Below, one piece after another: positions 1 to 9,806 of a stretch of 64,000 bases of DNA. A program made the translations under genes and the position numbers. The stretch spans positions 930,001-994,000 of the forward strand of contig BROI01000004.1 in assembly GCA_027923505.1 (NCBI GenBank), written 5' to 3'. The notes beneath the pieces are model-generated. The model had not been told where the DNA came from, did not search any database, and worked only from the letters and a program-made list of their open reading frames with translations. The stretch's first letter is position 1. Each line of letters begins with the position of its first letter. Origin of the DNA: Mayamaea pseudoterrestris (Eukaryota > Bacillariophyta > Bacillariophyceae > Sellaphorales > Sellaphoraceae).

Positions 1-248
1 TCGCGAGGGACGCGTCGCGACGGAGCTTTTGTTTCTCCGATTCCTTCATGCAACGCTGCAAGCAAGGTTCCACATTCCGCCGCTATTTCCATGGAGGATG
101 ACGTGGCCGGAGAAATAGATGCGCGCGGGGCCGTCACCCCATCCTCATCGGTTCGAATTCGCCAAGAGCTTCTTTGTTCGATGCTTGCTTCTTGTCACAT
201 TTAAAACTGCATCCGTTCTGCAACTATTGCACTACCTTAGTTACCGAC

Positions 249-1445
249 ATGGAAGCCATTCACCTTTCATCCGACTATCGCACCGACAAGCTCGCTATGA
301 GCAAGCAACGAGACGATTCATCATCAACGACTCCGACATCCGCAATCGACGATTCATCCACGTCCATCTCATCGTCACGCACACCTTTGCCTACAACAAC
401 AAGGTCGCTTCCCAATCAGTTGGAGTCAGCCTTGTCAAACAAAACTATACGCAAGCGCAGCGTAAGCCCTTTACCTCCTCGATCTCCTCCAAGAATAGCC
501 ACCACCGCGACGAGAGAGCAAATTCCAGTCCAAGATCCATTGGAGATCAGCACCGTGGAAGAATTGTCAAATGTTTTGACACGCTACCACCGCAAGTTCG
601 GCAAGCATTCGGTTCAAGTAGCCCATGTTCATAATTTGATTGGCAATGCATACTTTCGTCAAGGTCAGTATGAAGCGGCGCTGGATGCCTACAAGCGAGC
701 CGTGCAGTGCACTCCAGGCGAACCTCTCGGAGACTCGTATGCAAACATTGGAACTGTGTACTGGACCATTGGTCAAGTGGACAATGCCATTGACTTTTTG
801 AAGCGGGCACATGATGTGCACGAGTTTACGGCGGTGGCAAACAGTCAGAATCCAAAAGAGTCACTGCTAATTGCCACGGTAGCTTACCAGCTCGGCATTG
901 CTTACACGCTCAAGACAAACTATCGCAAGGCACTCAAACACTTTGCCGTTTGTCAGGATATTCGTGAGCGAGTGTTGCCGGCGAATCATATTGACATTGC
1001 TCGCGTCATGGATGCCACTGGCAAGGTCTATGGCTTGCGCAAGCGTCCGGGCGATTTGGAGACGGCGCTCAAATATCACGAGGAAGCCTTTCACGTCAAG
1101 CATAGCCTCCCGAAACGCAAGCGCGATGCAGCCATGCTAGTCACGACCTTACAGTCCATTGCGGCCTTGCACTTGCAGCTTGCCGACTGGGAATCTGCCA
1201 CGTACTCGCACCAGCTTTTGCTCAAGATGCAAAAGAAGTTGCTGCAGAGTAACAAGAGGCGCAGCAATAATCATGACGATTCGCTTCGCAGTGACATTCG
1301 CAGTGACATTCGCGATACATACATTACGCTGTGGCGGCTCTATCAGACGATTCAAGACTTCGAGCAAGCCAAGTGTATACGTCGAGAAGCCTGCCTTTAC
1401 TTTAAGGATGATTTCAAGTGCGACAGCTGGTCTGACAATGAATAA
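249..1445 (+). CDS. TPR-repeat protein, kinesin light chain-like
   Basis: Single-exon gene of 398 codons. The ATG at 249 is the first in-frame ATG after a stretch with only non-ATG codons, and it sits in a good context (GACATGG). The first ~90 residues are Ser/Thr/Pro-rich and look disordered. From about residue 115 to the end come TPR helix pairs, for example NLIGNAYFRQGQYEAAL and YANIGTVYWTIGQVDNAI, with the ~42-residue spacing of kinesin light chain or nephrocystin TPRs. TPRs bind protein partners; no catalytic domain is visible and the partner is unknown. A perfect 12-bp tandem duplication at 1287-1310 repeats the residues RSDI. The gene is convergent with the dioxygenase gene, with 56 bp between the stops. 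Confidence 0.85.
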   Translation: MEAIHLSSDYRTDKLAMSKQRDDSSSTTPTSAIDDSSTSISSSRTPLPTTTRSLPNQLESALSNKTIRKRSVSPLPPRSPPRIATTATREQIPVQDPLEISTVEELSNVLTRYHRKFGKHSVQVAHVHNLIGNAYFRQGQYEAALDAYKRAVQCTPGEPLGDSYANIGTVYWTIGQVDNAIDFLKRAHDVHEFTAVANSQNPKESLLIATVAYQLGIAYTLKTNYRKALKHFAVCQDIRERVLPANHIDIARVMDATGKVYGLRKRPGDLETALKYHEEAFHVKHSLPKRKRDAAMLVTTLQSIAALHLQLADWESATYSHQLLLKMQKKLLQSNKRRSNNHDDSLRSDIRSDIRDTYITLWRLYQTIQDFEQAKCIRREACLYFKDDFKCDSWSDNE

Positions 1446-1501
1446 TTGTGTTAAAACCATATCTCAAGGATAATTTATAAACATTTTTTTACACCTAAAA
1501 T

Positions 1502-3259
1502 TTACTCTTCATACTTGTCGTCGCCCTCCTCCTCTTCATTTTCTATTTGATATTCCATTGCCACGTCCCAACGCGAACTGGGCGCTTTTGCGCTTAAATA
1601 CTTGACAAACCGCAATGTTCCAGGATCTCGATAGACGATTGAAAGGGTATTAAAGCCAGCCGACACACTGAGAAGCTCCGTGTCATCGTCCTGGTTATAC
1701 TCATCAGCTGGAGTAGATCCTTGCCCATTCTCGTCCTCGTCATCTTCCGCTTCAATGTAACACTCAAATCCTCCCACGTCGCCCGATTGCCACGCCACAT
1801 CCGCTTCATCCAGCGGTGCACTTGTTTTCTTCACAGTGTCATTCTCATCACTCTCATCATTGTCGTCCATGACTTGCTGCTTGCCCGACCCAGCGACAAA
1901 GCATAGAGTCACATCCAGAACGGCCGATTCGGTGAGCAGACCATGGTGCGCCACAGTGTAGTCGAGCCCCGGCCGAAAACGACGAATATGCCCCTTGCAG
2001 GCAGTAGGACGCAAGCCAGTGAGAATGGAAAGGAACCTAGCAAAGGGTTTCGACTGAAGTAAATCGCGACGAATGTTATACAAGTTGTCGCCCAGTGTAT
2101 CGTTCTTCATAGCAGCAGTTGCGCTGCTACCTTCTCGGTCGTCAACAACTCGATGATACTCGAGAAATCGCTGCATATGCGTGGGACCAGTCATACTCCA
2201 GTTCTTGTCAACTCCTTGCTCGTAGTAATTAGCGTCCGTTGTCTTAAGTTTCGTCTCCTGCAAGTCAATCTTAAGAATCATCGCATCGTTCAGAAAGGAT
2301 CGTAGCTGAATGCTGGAATCTTCGGAAAAGGATGCTCGCATTTCCTTTAATGCTTTTGGTTGCAAATAAGTCGAGTCCATGAATTGAGCTAAGTGCAAAC
2401 GGTCGCTTTCGGAGAGTGCGGCATCATCGTTTTCAATGCCCACATTGTCAATCTCCAATGGTTCATAAGTTGACGATTGCGACAAGTCTGCTTCACCTTT
2501 TAGTCTCTGCAAAGTAGCATCATGTATATTGTCTGGAGGATCATTGGCATGGTACCATCCCTGCAGGCTCAATCTTGGACGATCTCCTAGGACTTCCTGT
2601 ACCGAGTGAAAGCTTACACCCGGTTCAACCGCAAAAAAGGCCATGCTATTGCGCGTCGGAAGCAGTAGTTTGCTTGGCACCATTGTCGGAAGACCATCAT
2701 TGTCGGCACTATATAGTTCCAATGCTCCTCCCTCTTCCAGCTTCCAATCAACATCCGTCAAGTATAATATGTAGCTGATTCTTCGCGTATGAATCACATC
2801 GTCGTGACAAAGCAAGTGACAGCCTGAAATGTGGCAGTTGCAAGCGCAGTCCACTTGCTGATTTAATGTATTTGGAGGTAGTCCAGATACTTGTTCGATA
2901 AAGTGCCGCCAGTCATTGCTATACAAGACTTGCCGCAGCTGAAGGACGCATGGCATGTGTGTGGACGAATTCTCGTCAAGGTTGGCCAAGTCAATGCTTT
3001 GATAAAACTTGAATAGATCAGACTCTTTGAAATTCACTTTGGAGTTTTGCTTTATTTCCTGTATCAGATCATTTATGAAGGACTCTTGAAAGACGTTTGG
3101 TAGGATGCAGTGAGGAAAAGGTTGCGCCAAAGCGTATTGTTCCGTGAAGGCCTGGCGGTCGTCCAGAATATGGCTAGAGACAACATCCTTTAGCAAAACT
3201 TCAATTTTGGAGCGCTTGGCTTTTGGATCTGATGCATTATTCCCATCCTCCGTCGTCAT
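1502..3259 (-). CDS. OGFOD1/Tpa1-type prolyl 3-hydroxylase
   Basis: Single exon, 585 residues. The start is the ATG ending at 3259; the frame stays open upstream but only through a TTG. The N-terminal half is a 2-oxoglutarate/Fe(II) dioxygenase domain. The HxD iron ligands lie in CHDD, the distal His in SFHSVQEV, and the 2-oxoglutarate Arg in RLSLQGWYH. The C-terminal half matches the non-catalytic double-stranded beta-helix of Ofd1/Tpa1, with an acidic insert rich in D and E. In known members the enzyme hydroxylates a proline of ribosomal protein uS12 (Rps23) and affects translation termination. Length (~540-640 residues in the family) and all metal ligands fit, so activity is likely; the substrate is inferred from the family. 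Confidence 0.88.
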   Translation of the reverse strand: MTTEDGNNASDPKAKRSKIEVLLKDVVSSHILDDRQAFTEQYALAQPFPHCILPNVFQESFINDLIQEIKQNSKVNFKESDLFKFYQSIDLANLDENSSTHMPCVLQLRQVLYSNDWRHFIEQVSGLPPNTLNQQVDCACNCHISGCHLLCHDDVIHTRRISYILYLTDVDWKLEEGGALELYSADNDGLPTMVPSKLLLPTRNSMAFFAVEPGVSFHSVQEVLGDRPRLSLQGWYHANDPPDNIHDATLQRLKGEADLSQSSTYEPLEIDNVGIENDDAALSESDRLHLAQFMDSTYLQPKALKEMRASFSEDSSIQLRSFLNDAMILKIDLQETKLKTTDANYYEQGVDKNWSMTGPTHMQRFLEYHRVVDDREGSSATAAMKNDTLGDNLYNIRRDLLQSKPFARFLSILTGLRPTACKGHIRRFRPGLDYTVAHHGLLTESAVLDVTLCFVAGSGKQQVMDDNDESDENDTVKKTSAPLDEADVAWQSGDVGGFECYIEAEDDEDENGQGSTPADEYNQDDDTELLSVSAGFNTLSIVYRDPGTLRFVKYLSAKAPSSRWDVAMEYQIENEEEEGDDKYEE

Positions 3260-3575
3260 ATTGGTCGCTAATAGTTTCAAGAAGGATGGTTTGACAAACA
3301 GCAGAGGTGGGCTGTGATCTGTGATGGGCAGATTCTTCTTCGACGAGTCGGCGTTCCATTTTTGTTTGGATGAACGCGGCGCGATCAGGTTATGCTGCTT
3401 CGCGTATTAGCTACTTTACAATTCCCTTCTAGGAAACCGGCACCCCTCCACGTACACTGTTTTAAAACACATACAGTTCTACTGATGTGGTCTATTGATT
3501 ACGCTCTCTCTAAATTTTAACTAAAATGTGTGTGGCTTTTTCGCAGCATTGTGACGACGTGGAGCTTGTTTTAAC
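3260..3575. other. Intergenic, 316 bp
   Basis: This stretch lies between the 5' end of the dioxygenase gene and the 3' end of the lectin-like gene, both on the minus strand. It must hold the dioxygenase promoter. I see no ORF, repeat or RNA gene in it. Confidence 0.4.
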
Positions 3576-4829
3576 CTAGCTTGGCCCAATCATGTTCCAA
3601 AAGTTGGTCGTGTCCGACTCTGGCAGCTCGCAGGGATACAAGTACAGAAACTCTCCCTGCCGCGGATGATGTTGCTGTGTCACGCAATCGTTTGGGTATG
3701 GCTGGGCGCGCAACTCGAAGCGGTTGTTAAATTCAGCCACTCCATTCACTCCTCTCCAGTTTTGACTGGGATTGGACAAGTCACATGGCTCCACTGTCAC
3801 GCGCGCAAACCCATTGGCCTGCATGCAAAGGTCGGCATCTCGAAGTCGCAGTGAAAAGCTACCATCTGCCAAGTTCAAGTATTCCCAGTTGGTGGTCATG
3901 TCAGCGTCGCAATTCGTAACGTAGATGCCGCGACCGGACGCGCACTCTTGCTGGCTCGAGTCGCATCTCATGCACCTGACAATATATAAAAGGGTTAGAG
4001 AAAAGTTAGCAATGTCATCATACCCTTTCATCATTGACGTTCGGCAGCAATAGGTCAAATCCTTTTTCTCGTCAATGGCGACCTACCATTTTCTTTCAAA
4101 CGTTTCCTGCTGCCAGCGGTAACCTTCTTGCCAATACATTTTCAAAACGAATGGATCTGACACCGTGTAGTCAGCCTGGTTATTGTCGTCCATAATGTTG
4201 TCGTCGGCGTCGTCGGTCGTGTCGTCATTGGTGGCAGGAGGACCATCGTCGCCATCAACGTCATCGTTATTATAATAGTCGTCCGCTTCACCGACAGTGT
4301 CGCCGCTTGCACTACTGTATGAGGTGGAAATATAGTAGGTAACCGGCTTGTCTTCCTCCGCATAGTAATCCGGCAATGGTGCTTCCGTCGGTGCTTGTGT
4401 ATCCACGGAAACAACATTTACATTTACAGAAACAACGGCATTTGGGTCAACGCAGTAGTCGTAACCATACACGTCTTCTGTTCCACTGCATCCTGGCACT
4501 GGATCACCGGCGTTTCGCTGGAAGCAAATTAAGCCAGGCATGCATTCGGCGTCAAAGTCACAGTCGGCTTGGCACTCTTCAAGTGGAAAAACTCCGCCCT
4601 GGCCATTGTTGCCCATGTACGCAAGCACTGGTAGGGAAGCAACATTTGTAGTTGTAGATGCTGCAGCTGCAGCTGCAAATGTAGTCTGCAAAGATCGATG
4701 GCTATGGTCGTCCTGTCGTTGCAACGAAGAGGTGCGTGACGATGAAGGCGACGAAAGGAGCATCAAGACACCAGCCAAGGCAGCAAGGACACAGCCAAAT
4801 GCTAGAGCGACGACAGACGGACTTCTCAT
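3576..4829 (-). CDS. Secreted or membrane-anchored Cys-rich protein with ricin-type lectin domain
   Basis: Two exons, complement(join(3576..3975,4087..4829)), 380 residues. The 111-bp intron has GTAGGT and CAG ends and rejoins the reading frame through a Trp codon (K-W-C-M-R-C). Residues ~7-28 form a signal peptide or signal anchor. Next come an Ala/Ser region and a compact Cys-rich module (ECQADCD, GLICFQR, VPGC) of a kind I recognise from diatom secreted proteins. A Thr/Asp/Asn-rich acidic linker follows. The C-terminal ~130 residues form a beta-trefoil-like lectin with Cys pairs and a Q-x-W-like SQNW. A role in binding glycans at the cell surface is inferred. It is divergent from the PhzF-like gene. 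Confidence 0.78.
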
Positions 4830-5205
4830 CGTGATTTTCCCTTATATGGTCTGATATAGTAAAAGGTTGGAGAAGGATTTGTGACGTGAAGAGTTGCCAA
4901 TTATTTTTAGAGATGCACACTGCGTTTCGCAGGTTCGATGTGTGCCGGCAAGCCAGCTGTCAACCGTCGCATGGTGCTCTAAGTAATTGAGCCAACGTCG
5001 ATTGTGCCGGTATCCGTGGGTTGCTTGTACCAATCAAAACGCTTTTTGAGTCACGGTTGTTTCTGTTGCAACTCATTTTTGAATTTGAATACGCGGGGCG
5101 GCACGCATTCTGCCACATTGCTTGTTGTTTCAGCAGTCTATTCGGGTCCATCCATTGGCTGATATCGCATCCATCCACTTGTTCCATTTCTCTCTCATTT
5201 TGACC
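4830..5205. promoter_or_regulatory. Shared divergent promoter region, 376 bp
   Basis: This region separates the starts of the lectin-like gene (minus) and the PhzF-like gene (plus), so it must carry both promoters. A CCAAT pentamer lies at 5030-5034. No TATA box or repeat stands out. Confidence 0.35.
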
Positions 5206-6273
5206 ATGGCAAACACCACCAAAATCTTGATTGAAAAAGCTACAGCTCGCGTCTTTTGCCAGCAGCACGGTGCAGGCGGCAATCCCGTTACCATTTTTTC
5301 CAGTGCAACTGCAAAGCATGCTCTTTCATCAACGACCCAACAAACTCTGGCGCAAACGTGCGAGTGGGAATCTGTCATGCTTGATCGTCATCGACAAAGC
5401 ATGAACTTCTACATGCCAACGGGAGAAGAAGTTTCCTTTTGTGCGCATGCCGCTATGGGCGGCGCAGGTCGCATGATGCAGCAAATAAAATCTGCGCAAA
5501 GTGGTGACACGACAAGTACTGCCACAGGACATCGAGCATCGTCGCTGTCGTTTAGTGCCGAGTTGCAACCCAATCAACCCTACAAGGCATTTCTACACGA
5601 TCATGGTATTGTTTCGCTCGACATGGAGGTACCATTCATTGAGCAAAAGCTTCAGCACCCGCCGCAACTGCAGCGCATTCTTCGCGATGCCTTCCATCTT
5701 CAAGCACCAAACTTGCAGCAGCTTCGTTCCATTGCCGACAACTTTCAGTTTCCAACCTTTGTTAATGCATCCGTTGCTCGATTAAAGACGTTGGTCTATG
5801 TCAATGATCTTGATGTGTTACATGCAATTAAAGCACCGCCCGTGGGTGATGCCTTTCGCAACGCCTGCGACGCAGTAGAAAGCACTGGATTATATTTGTA
5901 TTCGCCGCTACAAGACAATGATCAAGACGAAGAAGGTGAATGTGTATTCGAATGTCGGCAATTTCCTCGAGCGTCAGGCTATCCCGAAGATCCAGCCACA
6001 GGAATTGCGGCGGCAGCCCTCGCTGTGAGTCTATATGAACGTGGAATGAAAAGGCCGTTTTACAAGTTTCATCAAGGCACTGCCATGAGTCAGCCGAGTT
6101 TGATCATGGTGGAAAACATCAGCAGAGTCGAGATGGAGTGCGGTCATACTAATGAGCAGACTGTAAATGCGAATGATTTGGACAATGTTGTTGAAACGAA
6201 ATTTCGATTCCGACTGACTGGCAAGGTTGAGTATGACAGTCGAGAAGAGATTGAGGTAGTGCTGGAGGAATAA
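5206..6273 (+). CDS. PhzF-family isomerase/epimerase
   Basis: Single exon, 355 residues, starting at an ideal ACCATGG. The two-lobed PhzF fold is recognised by three conserved blocks. The first is the N-terminal GNPVTIF. The second is TGEEVSFCAHA, where the catalytic Glu precedes the C-G/A-H loop. The third is the mirror block DPATGIAAAALAV in the second lobe, followed by HQGTAMSQPS. PhzF relatives isomerise or epimerise small metabolites without a cofactor; bacterial PhzF acts in phenazine synthesis, but eukaryotic members have other and mostly unknown substrates. No targeting peptide is seen, so it is probably cytosolic. The C-terminus carries an extra acidic beta segment. Confidence 0.85.
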   Translation: MANTTKILIEKATARVFCQQHGAGGNPVTIFSSATAKHALSSTTQQTLAQTCEWESVMLDRHRQSMNFYMPTGEEVSFCAHAAMGGAGRMMQQIKSAQSGDTTSTATGHRASSLSFSAELQPNQPYKAFLHDHGIVSLDMEVPFIEQKLQHPPQLQRILRDAFHLQAPNLQQLRSIADNFQFPTFVNASVARLKTLVYVNDLDVLHAIKAPPVGDAFRNACDAVESTGLYLYSPLQDNDQDEEGECVFECRQFPRASGYPEDPATGIAAAALAVSLYERGMKRPFYKFHQGTAMSQPSLIMVENISRVEMECGHTNEQTVNANDLDNVVETKFRFRLTGKVEYDSREEIEVVLEE

Positions 6274-6959
6274 GTGAGTCGTCATGCTCAATATCTTGTG
6301 CAACGTTTCTTGGCTCATCCCTTCTTTACTGGCAGCTCGGCGATTGAAATTCTCCATTGGCAAATGTTATGGACGCCAAAAGCTTAAGTTCCTGCCTATT
6401 TATATCAAACGAATCTATTTGTATCATTGTAGTAGTAACATTTTTACTTTTTACCGGCAGTTGTCTCTTGATCCCAAGGAAAGCGGCCAATGACGGAGAT
6501 TGGCGCAGGAAGGTGATCGGTTACATTCAAACCTCCATCCCTGGCTTCATAAGCATCCTTCTTGATGCTAGTCTCTTTATCAGTACGTTAAGGGTATCTG
6601 TCTTTCCCTAAAGGTACTGTACGTTCCTCCGATCATTGCGACAATCGCGTTGAACGTCGCCACGAGCAAGTAAATACGTAAGTGATCCAAAAGACTTGCA
6701 GTTCTTGACCTTTAACCCTAACTGTAAGTCATTTCGGCTGCGACGGCCGACGGACAGACAATTGGCGAACCGCATCGCAGCGTCACCATGACGAGCGAGG
6801 AGTCGGAAGCTGCCGCTCGCTGCACCATCAGACCAACCTCTCCTATAGTCTTTGAAGCAGCGAGAGAGAAAGAGTTACAAATACAGTAGTTATAGCCGTC
6901 AATTTTTGAATAATAGACCACCAAAACACACAATCACTCCACACAAGCAGCACTAACAA
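6274..6959. other. Intergenic, 686 bp
   Basis: This is the gap between two plus-strand genes and contains the PhzF 3' end and the promoter of the DPF-motif gene. Small open frames occur in all phases but none has a good ATG context or a recognisable product. I see no tRNA or repeat. The last 60 bp before the next ATG are A- and C-rich. Confidence 0.4.
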
Positions 6960-8231
6960 ATGAGTTTCATTTTGGATGGACTCAAGTCACTGGCCGGCTC
7001 GGCCGGCACGGTCATCGCCGACACTGGTTTCAAGGGCAAACTCCGCGCCGACATGCTGCTCATTGACCGCGACATGAGAGCCCGCAAGGCAAAGTTTGGC
7101 GTTGAGTTGTACGATTTCGTGGCTCCCTTGGCGGCTCGGCCAGACTTTTTTGCCGCAAACGATCGCATGACGGAAACGATTCGGGGTCCCTTTCTGGCGG
7201 CGCAGCGAGAGATTGCAGCCTTGGCCATTAAAAGAACCAAGATTAAGGAAAAGGCGGCGCAAGCGGAGATTGTCAAAAAGTCGGCCTTTCCAACGCCGGC
7301 GGAAACAATCGCTGGACAAGTCTTGAACGCTGGCAAGGCGGTTGGATATGCCGGCAAGGATGCGGCCATTGCGACGGAGCTCAGCATGTGCGACTCGCGG
7401 ATCAAGAATGAGAAACAAGAGTTTGGTATTGCGTTCTTTGATGTGTTGGTGCAACTAGAAGACAGTGAAGGGTGGTTGCCGACGGTGCGAGACATTCGAA
7501 CCATGTACGATCAGGTGCGACGAGATTTGGAAAAGCTGGAAGCGGCCAAGGTGGAAAAGCAAAAGGAGATTTTAGCTGTTGGCGGATCCAACGATGACAT
7601 GCCTCCGACGTCAGTGCAGCCAAAGGCTCCTATTGTGCCACTGCCGCATCAAAATGGCACGCCAAGAGTGACTGATCCATTTGCGAATGAAGGACCGATT
7701 GATCCTTGGGCCAATGCCAGTTCGAGTTCGAATCGCAGCAGCAACGTTCCCGTACAAACTGTGGCGGCGCCAGTGTCGGCTCCGTGTCCGCTCGCTCCGC
7801 AAATGTCGGTGGAGAAGCTTGCCATGTCGGCAGCTGGAAGGGTCACGCCGGGCGTTGCAGGGTTTGTCATGTCGGCAGCGGCAAGGGCACCGGCTGCTCC
7901 ATCGACTGGCTTGTTTAGCTATCCGACAGACAATGGTTCGACGAGCAATAACATTGGGTACGGATCGAGTGGCTACGCTCCTCCGCGAGTGGCCGCTCCA
8001 GTGCTACCAGCTCACACCCAATCAGCCTTTGCGGATCCCTTCGCTGTTGCGACTACTGCTATATCTGCGACACCATTTGCAACACCAAGTTACGATCCGT
8101 TTGCCGCCCCAGCCACACATATGCAATACACACCAGCATGGGATCCGTTCGCAGGATCTGCTCCAGCCAATGCACCACCCGCGGCGCAGCCACCAAGCAG
8201 TGTGGAGTATGATCCGTTTGCCGGTCTCTAG
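6960..8231 (+). CDS. Putative endocytic adaptor with DPF/DPW motifs
   Basis: Single exon, 423 residues. Residues 1-205 are predicted helical and charged (KGKLRADMLLIDRDM, RDLEKLEAAKVEKQKE), which suggests a lipid- or cargo-binding helical bundle or coiled coil of unrecognised family. The remainder is low-complexity Ala/Pro/Ser sequence punctuated by one DPW and five DPF motifs (TDPFANEG, DPWANA, ADPFAV, YDPFAAP, WDPFAGS, YDPFAGL). In known clathrin accessory proteins (Eps15, epsin, stonin) such motifs dock on the AP-2 alpha-appendage. A role in clathrin-mediated traffic is therefore inferred from the tail only; I do not recognise the N-terminal domain. Confidence 0.8.
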   Translation: MSFILDGLKSLAGSAGTVIADTGFKGKLRADMLLIDRDMRARKAKFGVELYDFVAPLAARPDFFAANDRMTETIRGPFLAAQREIAALAIKRTKIKEKAAQAEIVKKSAFPTPAETIAGQVLNAGKAVGYAGKDAAIATELSMCDSRIKNEKQEFGIAFFDVLVQLEDSEGWLPTVRDIRTMYDQVRRDLEKLEAAKVEKQKEILAVGGSNDDMPPTSVQPKAPIVPLPHQNGTPRVTDPFANEGPIDPWANASSSSNRSSNVPVQTVAAPVSAPCPLAPQMSVEKLAMSAAGRVTPGVAGFVMSAAARAPAAPSTGLFSYPTDNGSTSNNIGYGSSGYAPPRVAAPVLPAHTQSAFADPFAVATTAISATPFATPSYDPFAAPATHMQYTPAWDPFAGSAPANAPPAAQPPSSVEYDPFAGL

Positions 8232-8775
8232 TTGCATTACTAGTGTAAGCGAATAGACAGGTATTTATAGATTCTTGGTTTGGGAAACATCCTGGTTAAG
8301 TTCAGGTTTCTTCACACTTAACAACGTTGAACTTTGGCAGTTAGTGACAGTAATCCAGTGGTTTTTCGGTGTCCATGGACAACCTGCTTTACATAGTCCA
8401 TTATATTCTATTCAAGCCGCTCAATTTTCTGGGAGCGTTGCTAACTAAGACCACCGTACGGTATATAGCTAATATCATGCCAAGGTTACCAATCATGGCG
8501 CGCCAGGATGACAGAAACGGTGCGACTTCTGTTTCTCTGGTGATTTTTCGCTTTGCCGTCAACCATCAACCATAATATGAATGCTCCATAGTTTGTGGCT
8601 TTGTTTGCTTACAAGAGAGAGAACGATTTTGCAGCAGCAAGAATACTTGAGAGTTGCAAAAGTGTCTACGTAGCTATTCACTGAAGCCCGAATTTGCGCT
8701 TGCTTCATCCCACTCGTTCATCGGCCGTCGACCATCGATCCCTTTCTTGACGCATTTACTGAAACTGGCATCACC
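8232..8775. other. Intergenic, 544 bp
   Basis: Between two plus-strand genes. It holds the 3' end of the DPF gene and the promoter of the MYND gene. A 68-codon open frame at 8369-8575 begins with GTG and has no recognisable product. Nothing else stands out. Confidence 0.4.
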
Positions 8776-9576
8776 ATGGAAACTGCAATTGAAACTCCGG
8801 AAGTGATGAAAGCTCCGCCATCAAGAATAACGTGGAATGAACCTCGTGAACTGCGCTATGCTGTCGAGGAAGCTCCTGCGTCTTTGGGTCCCACAATAAG
8901 TGCCTGTTGTTTTCATTGCAAGGGGACGACACTAGTTTCAGACAATGAGGCGAATGCCACATTGCCGCTACTGGCTTGCTCCAAGTGCCAAGTCGCTCGC
9001 TACTGTCAAAAGGAATGTCAGGTACTCGACTGGAAAAAGTCACCCGGCGGCCACAAGCAAACTTGTCACTTGTACCAGCGTGTCGGTCCCAACATGCTCA
9101 TTTCTAACGCACAAGATCAGGAGGAAGCTCGAAACCTTATTTTTGCGAGAATTCGCTTCTATGCATGCCCCTATGCCGTTAACAAAACCAGAACGTTGGG
9201 TCGGGGCTTTTTGATGGTGCAGAGCTCGGGCTCGTTGGCACTCATGTCCCTACTTGGGACGCGGCTCGACTCGCTTGGAAGGCCAACACCCATGAGATCC
9301 GTCCTGCTGCACTTTTTGACCATGGGAGAATATGATCGCGACGTGTGTCGGGACGACTTTGAAATGACCATTGTTCGAAGCGAGCTGCAGGAAGCAGTCA
9401 ATGAATACGATGAGGAGACGCAAGTCGTACTGTTGATGAAGTTTCGATGTGGGCATTTGGTTGTTGGAGTCGCTCCTTTGGTGCCAGACTATGGAATTTG
9501 CACAAAACTGGGCATGGACTATTTTGCGAGCAACGAGTCGGAAGCGGCGCTGCAATTAAACTTGGATGACATGTAG
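8776..9576 (+). CDS. MYND zinc-finger protein
   Basis: Single exon, 266 residues, starting at CACCATGG. A MYND finger occupies about residues 37-97. Its first Cys pair is in CCFHCKG, the next in ACSKCQVARYC, and it closes with QKECQ, HKQTC and H. An insert of ~15 residues separates the first Cys pair from the rest. MYND fingers bind proline-rich peptides. The ~165 C-terminal residues, containing the aromatic run ARIRFYACPYAVNK, have no family I can name, and there is no SET domain, so this is not an SMYD methyltransferase. Function beyond protein binding is unknown. Confidence 0.82.
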   Translation: METAIETPEVMKAPPSRITWNEPRELRYAVEEAPASLGPTISACCFHCKGTTLVSDNEANATLPLLACSKCQVARYCQKECQVLDWKKSPGGHKQTCHLYQRVGPNMLISNAQDQEEARNLIFARIRFYACPYAVNKTRTLGRGFLMVQSSGSLALMSLLGTRLDSLGRPTPMRSVLLHFLTMGEYDRDVCRDDFEMTIVRSELQEAVNEYDEETQVVLLMKFRCGHLVVGVAPLVPDYGICTKLGMDYFASNESEAALQLNLDDM

Positions 9577-9806
9577 TGCACAAACGACTCTTGACGAGAT
9601 CTTTTGACGGTTTAGCATAATTGAAATTAAACTGTCGTTCATGCATGCGCTTCCAAGTGCTGGTACTATAGCATATATATTGTGATTGACAGCGACAAGG
9701 TGAAGGCTATCGTAAATGAAGACTATTTTTGACTTGTATAGGAGATGCACAGCTTGCATTGTCAAGGTCAGTCTAGGCACTGTTATTTGATAGATGCAAG
9801 TAGCAA

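Noticed and set aside
151-165. B-box-like GGTTCGAATTC near the left edge
   Set aside because: No tRNA arms can be drawn around it.
6705-6722. Telomere-like AACCCTAA
   Set aside because: A single unit only; no array, so chance.
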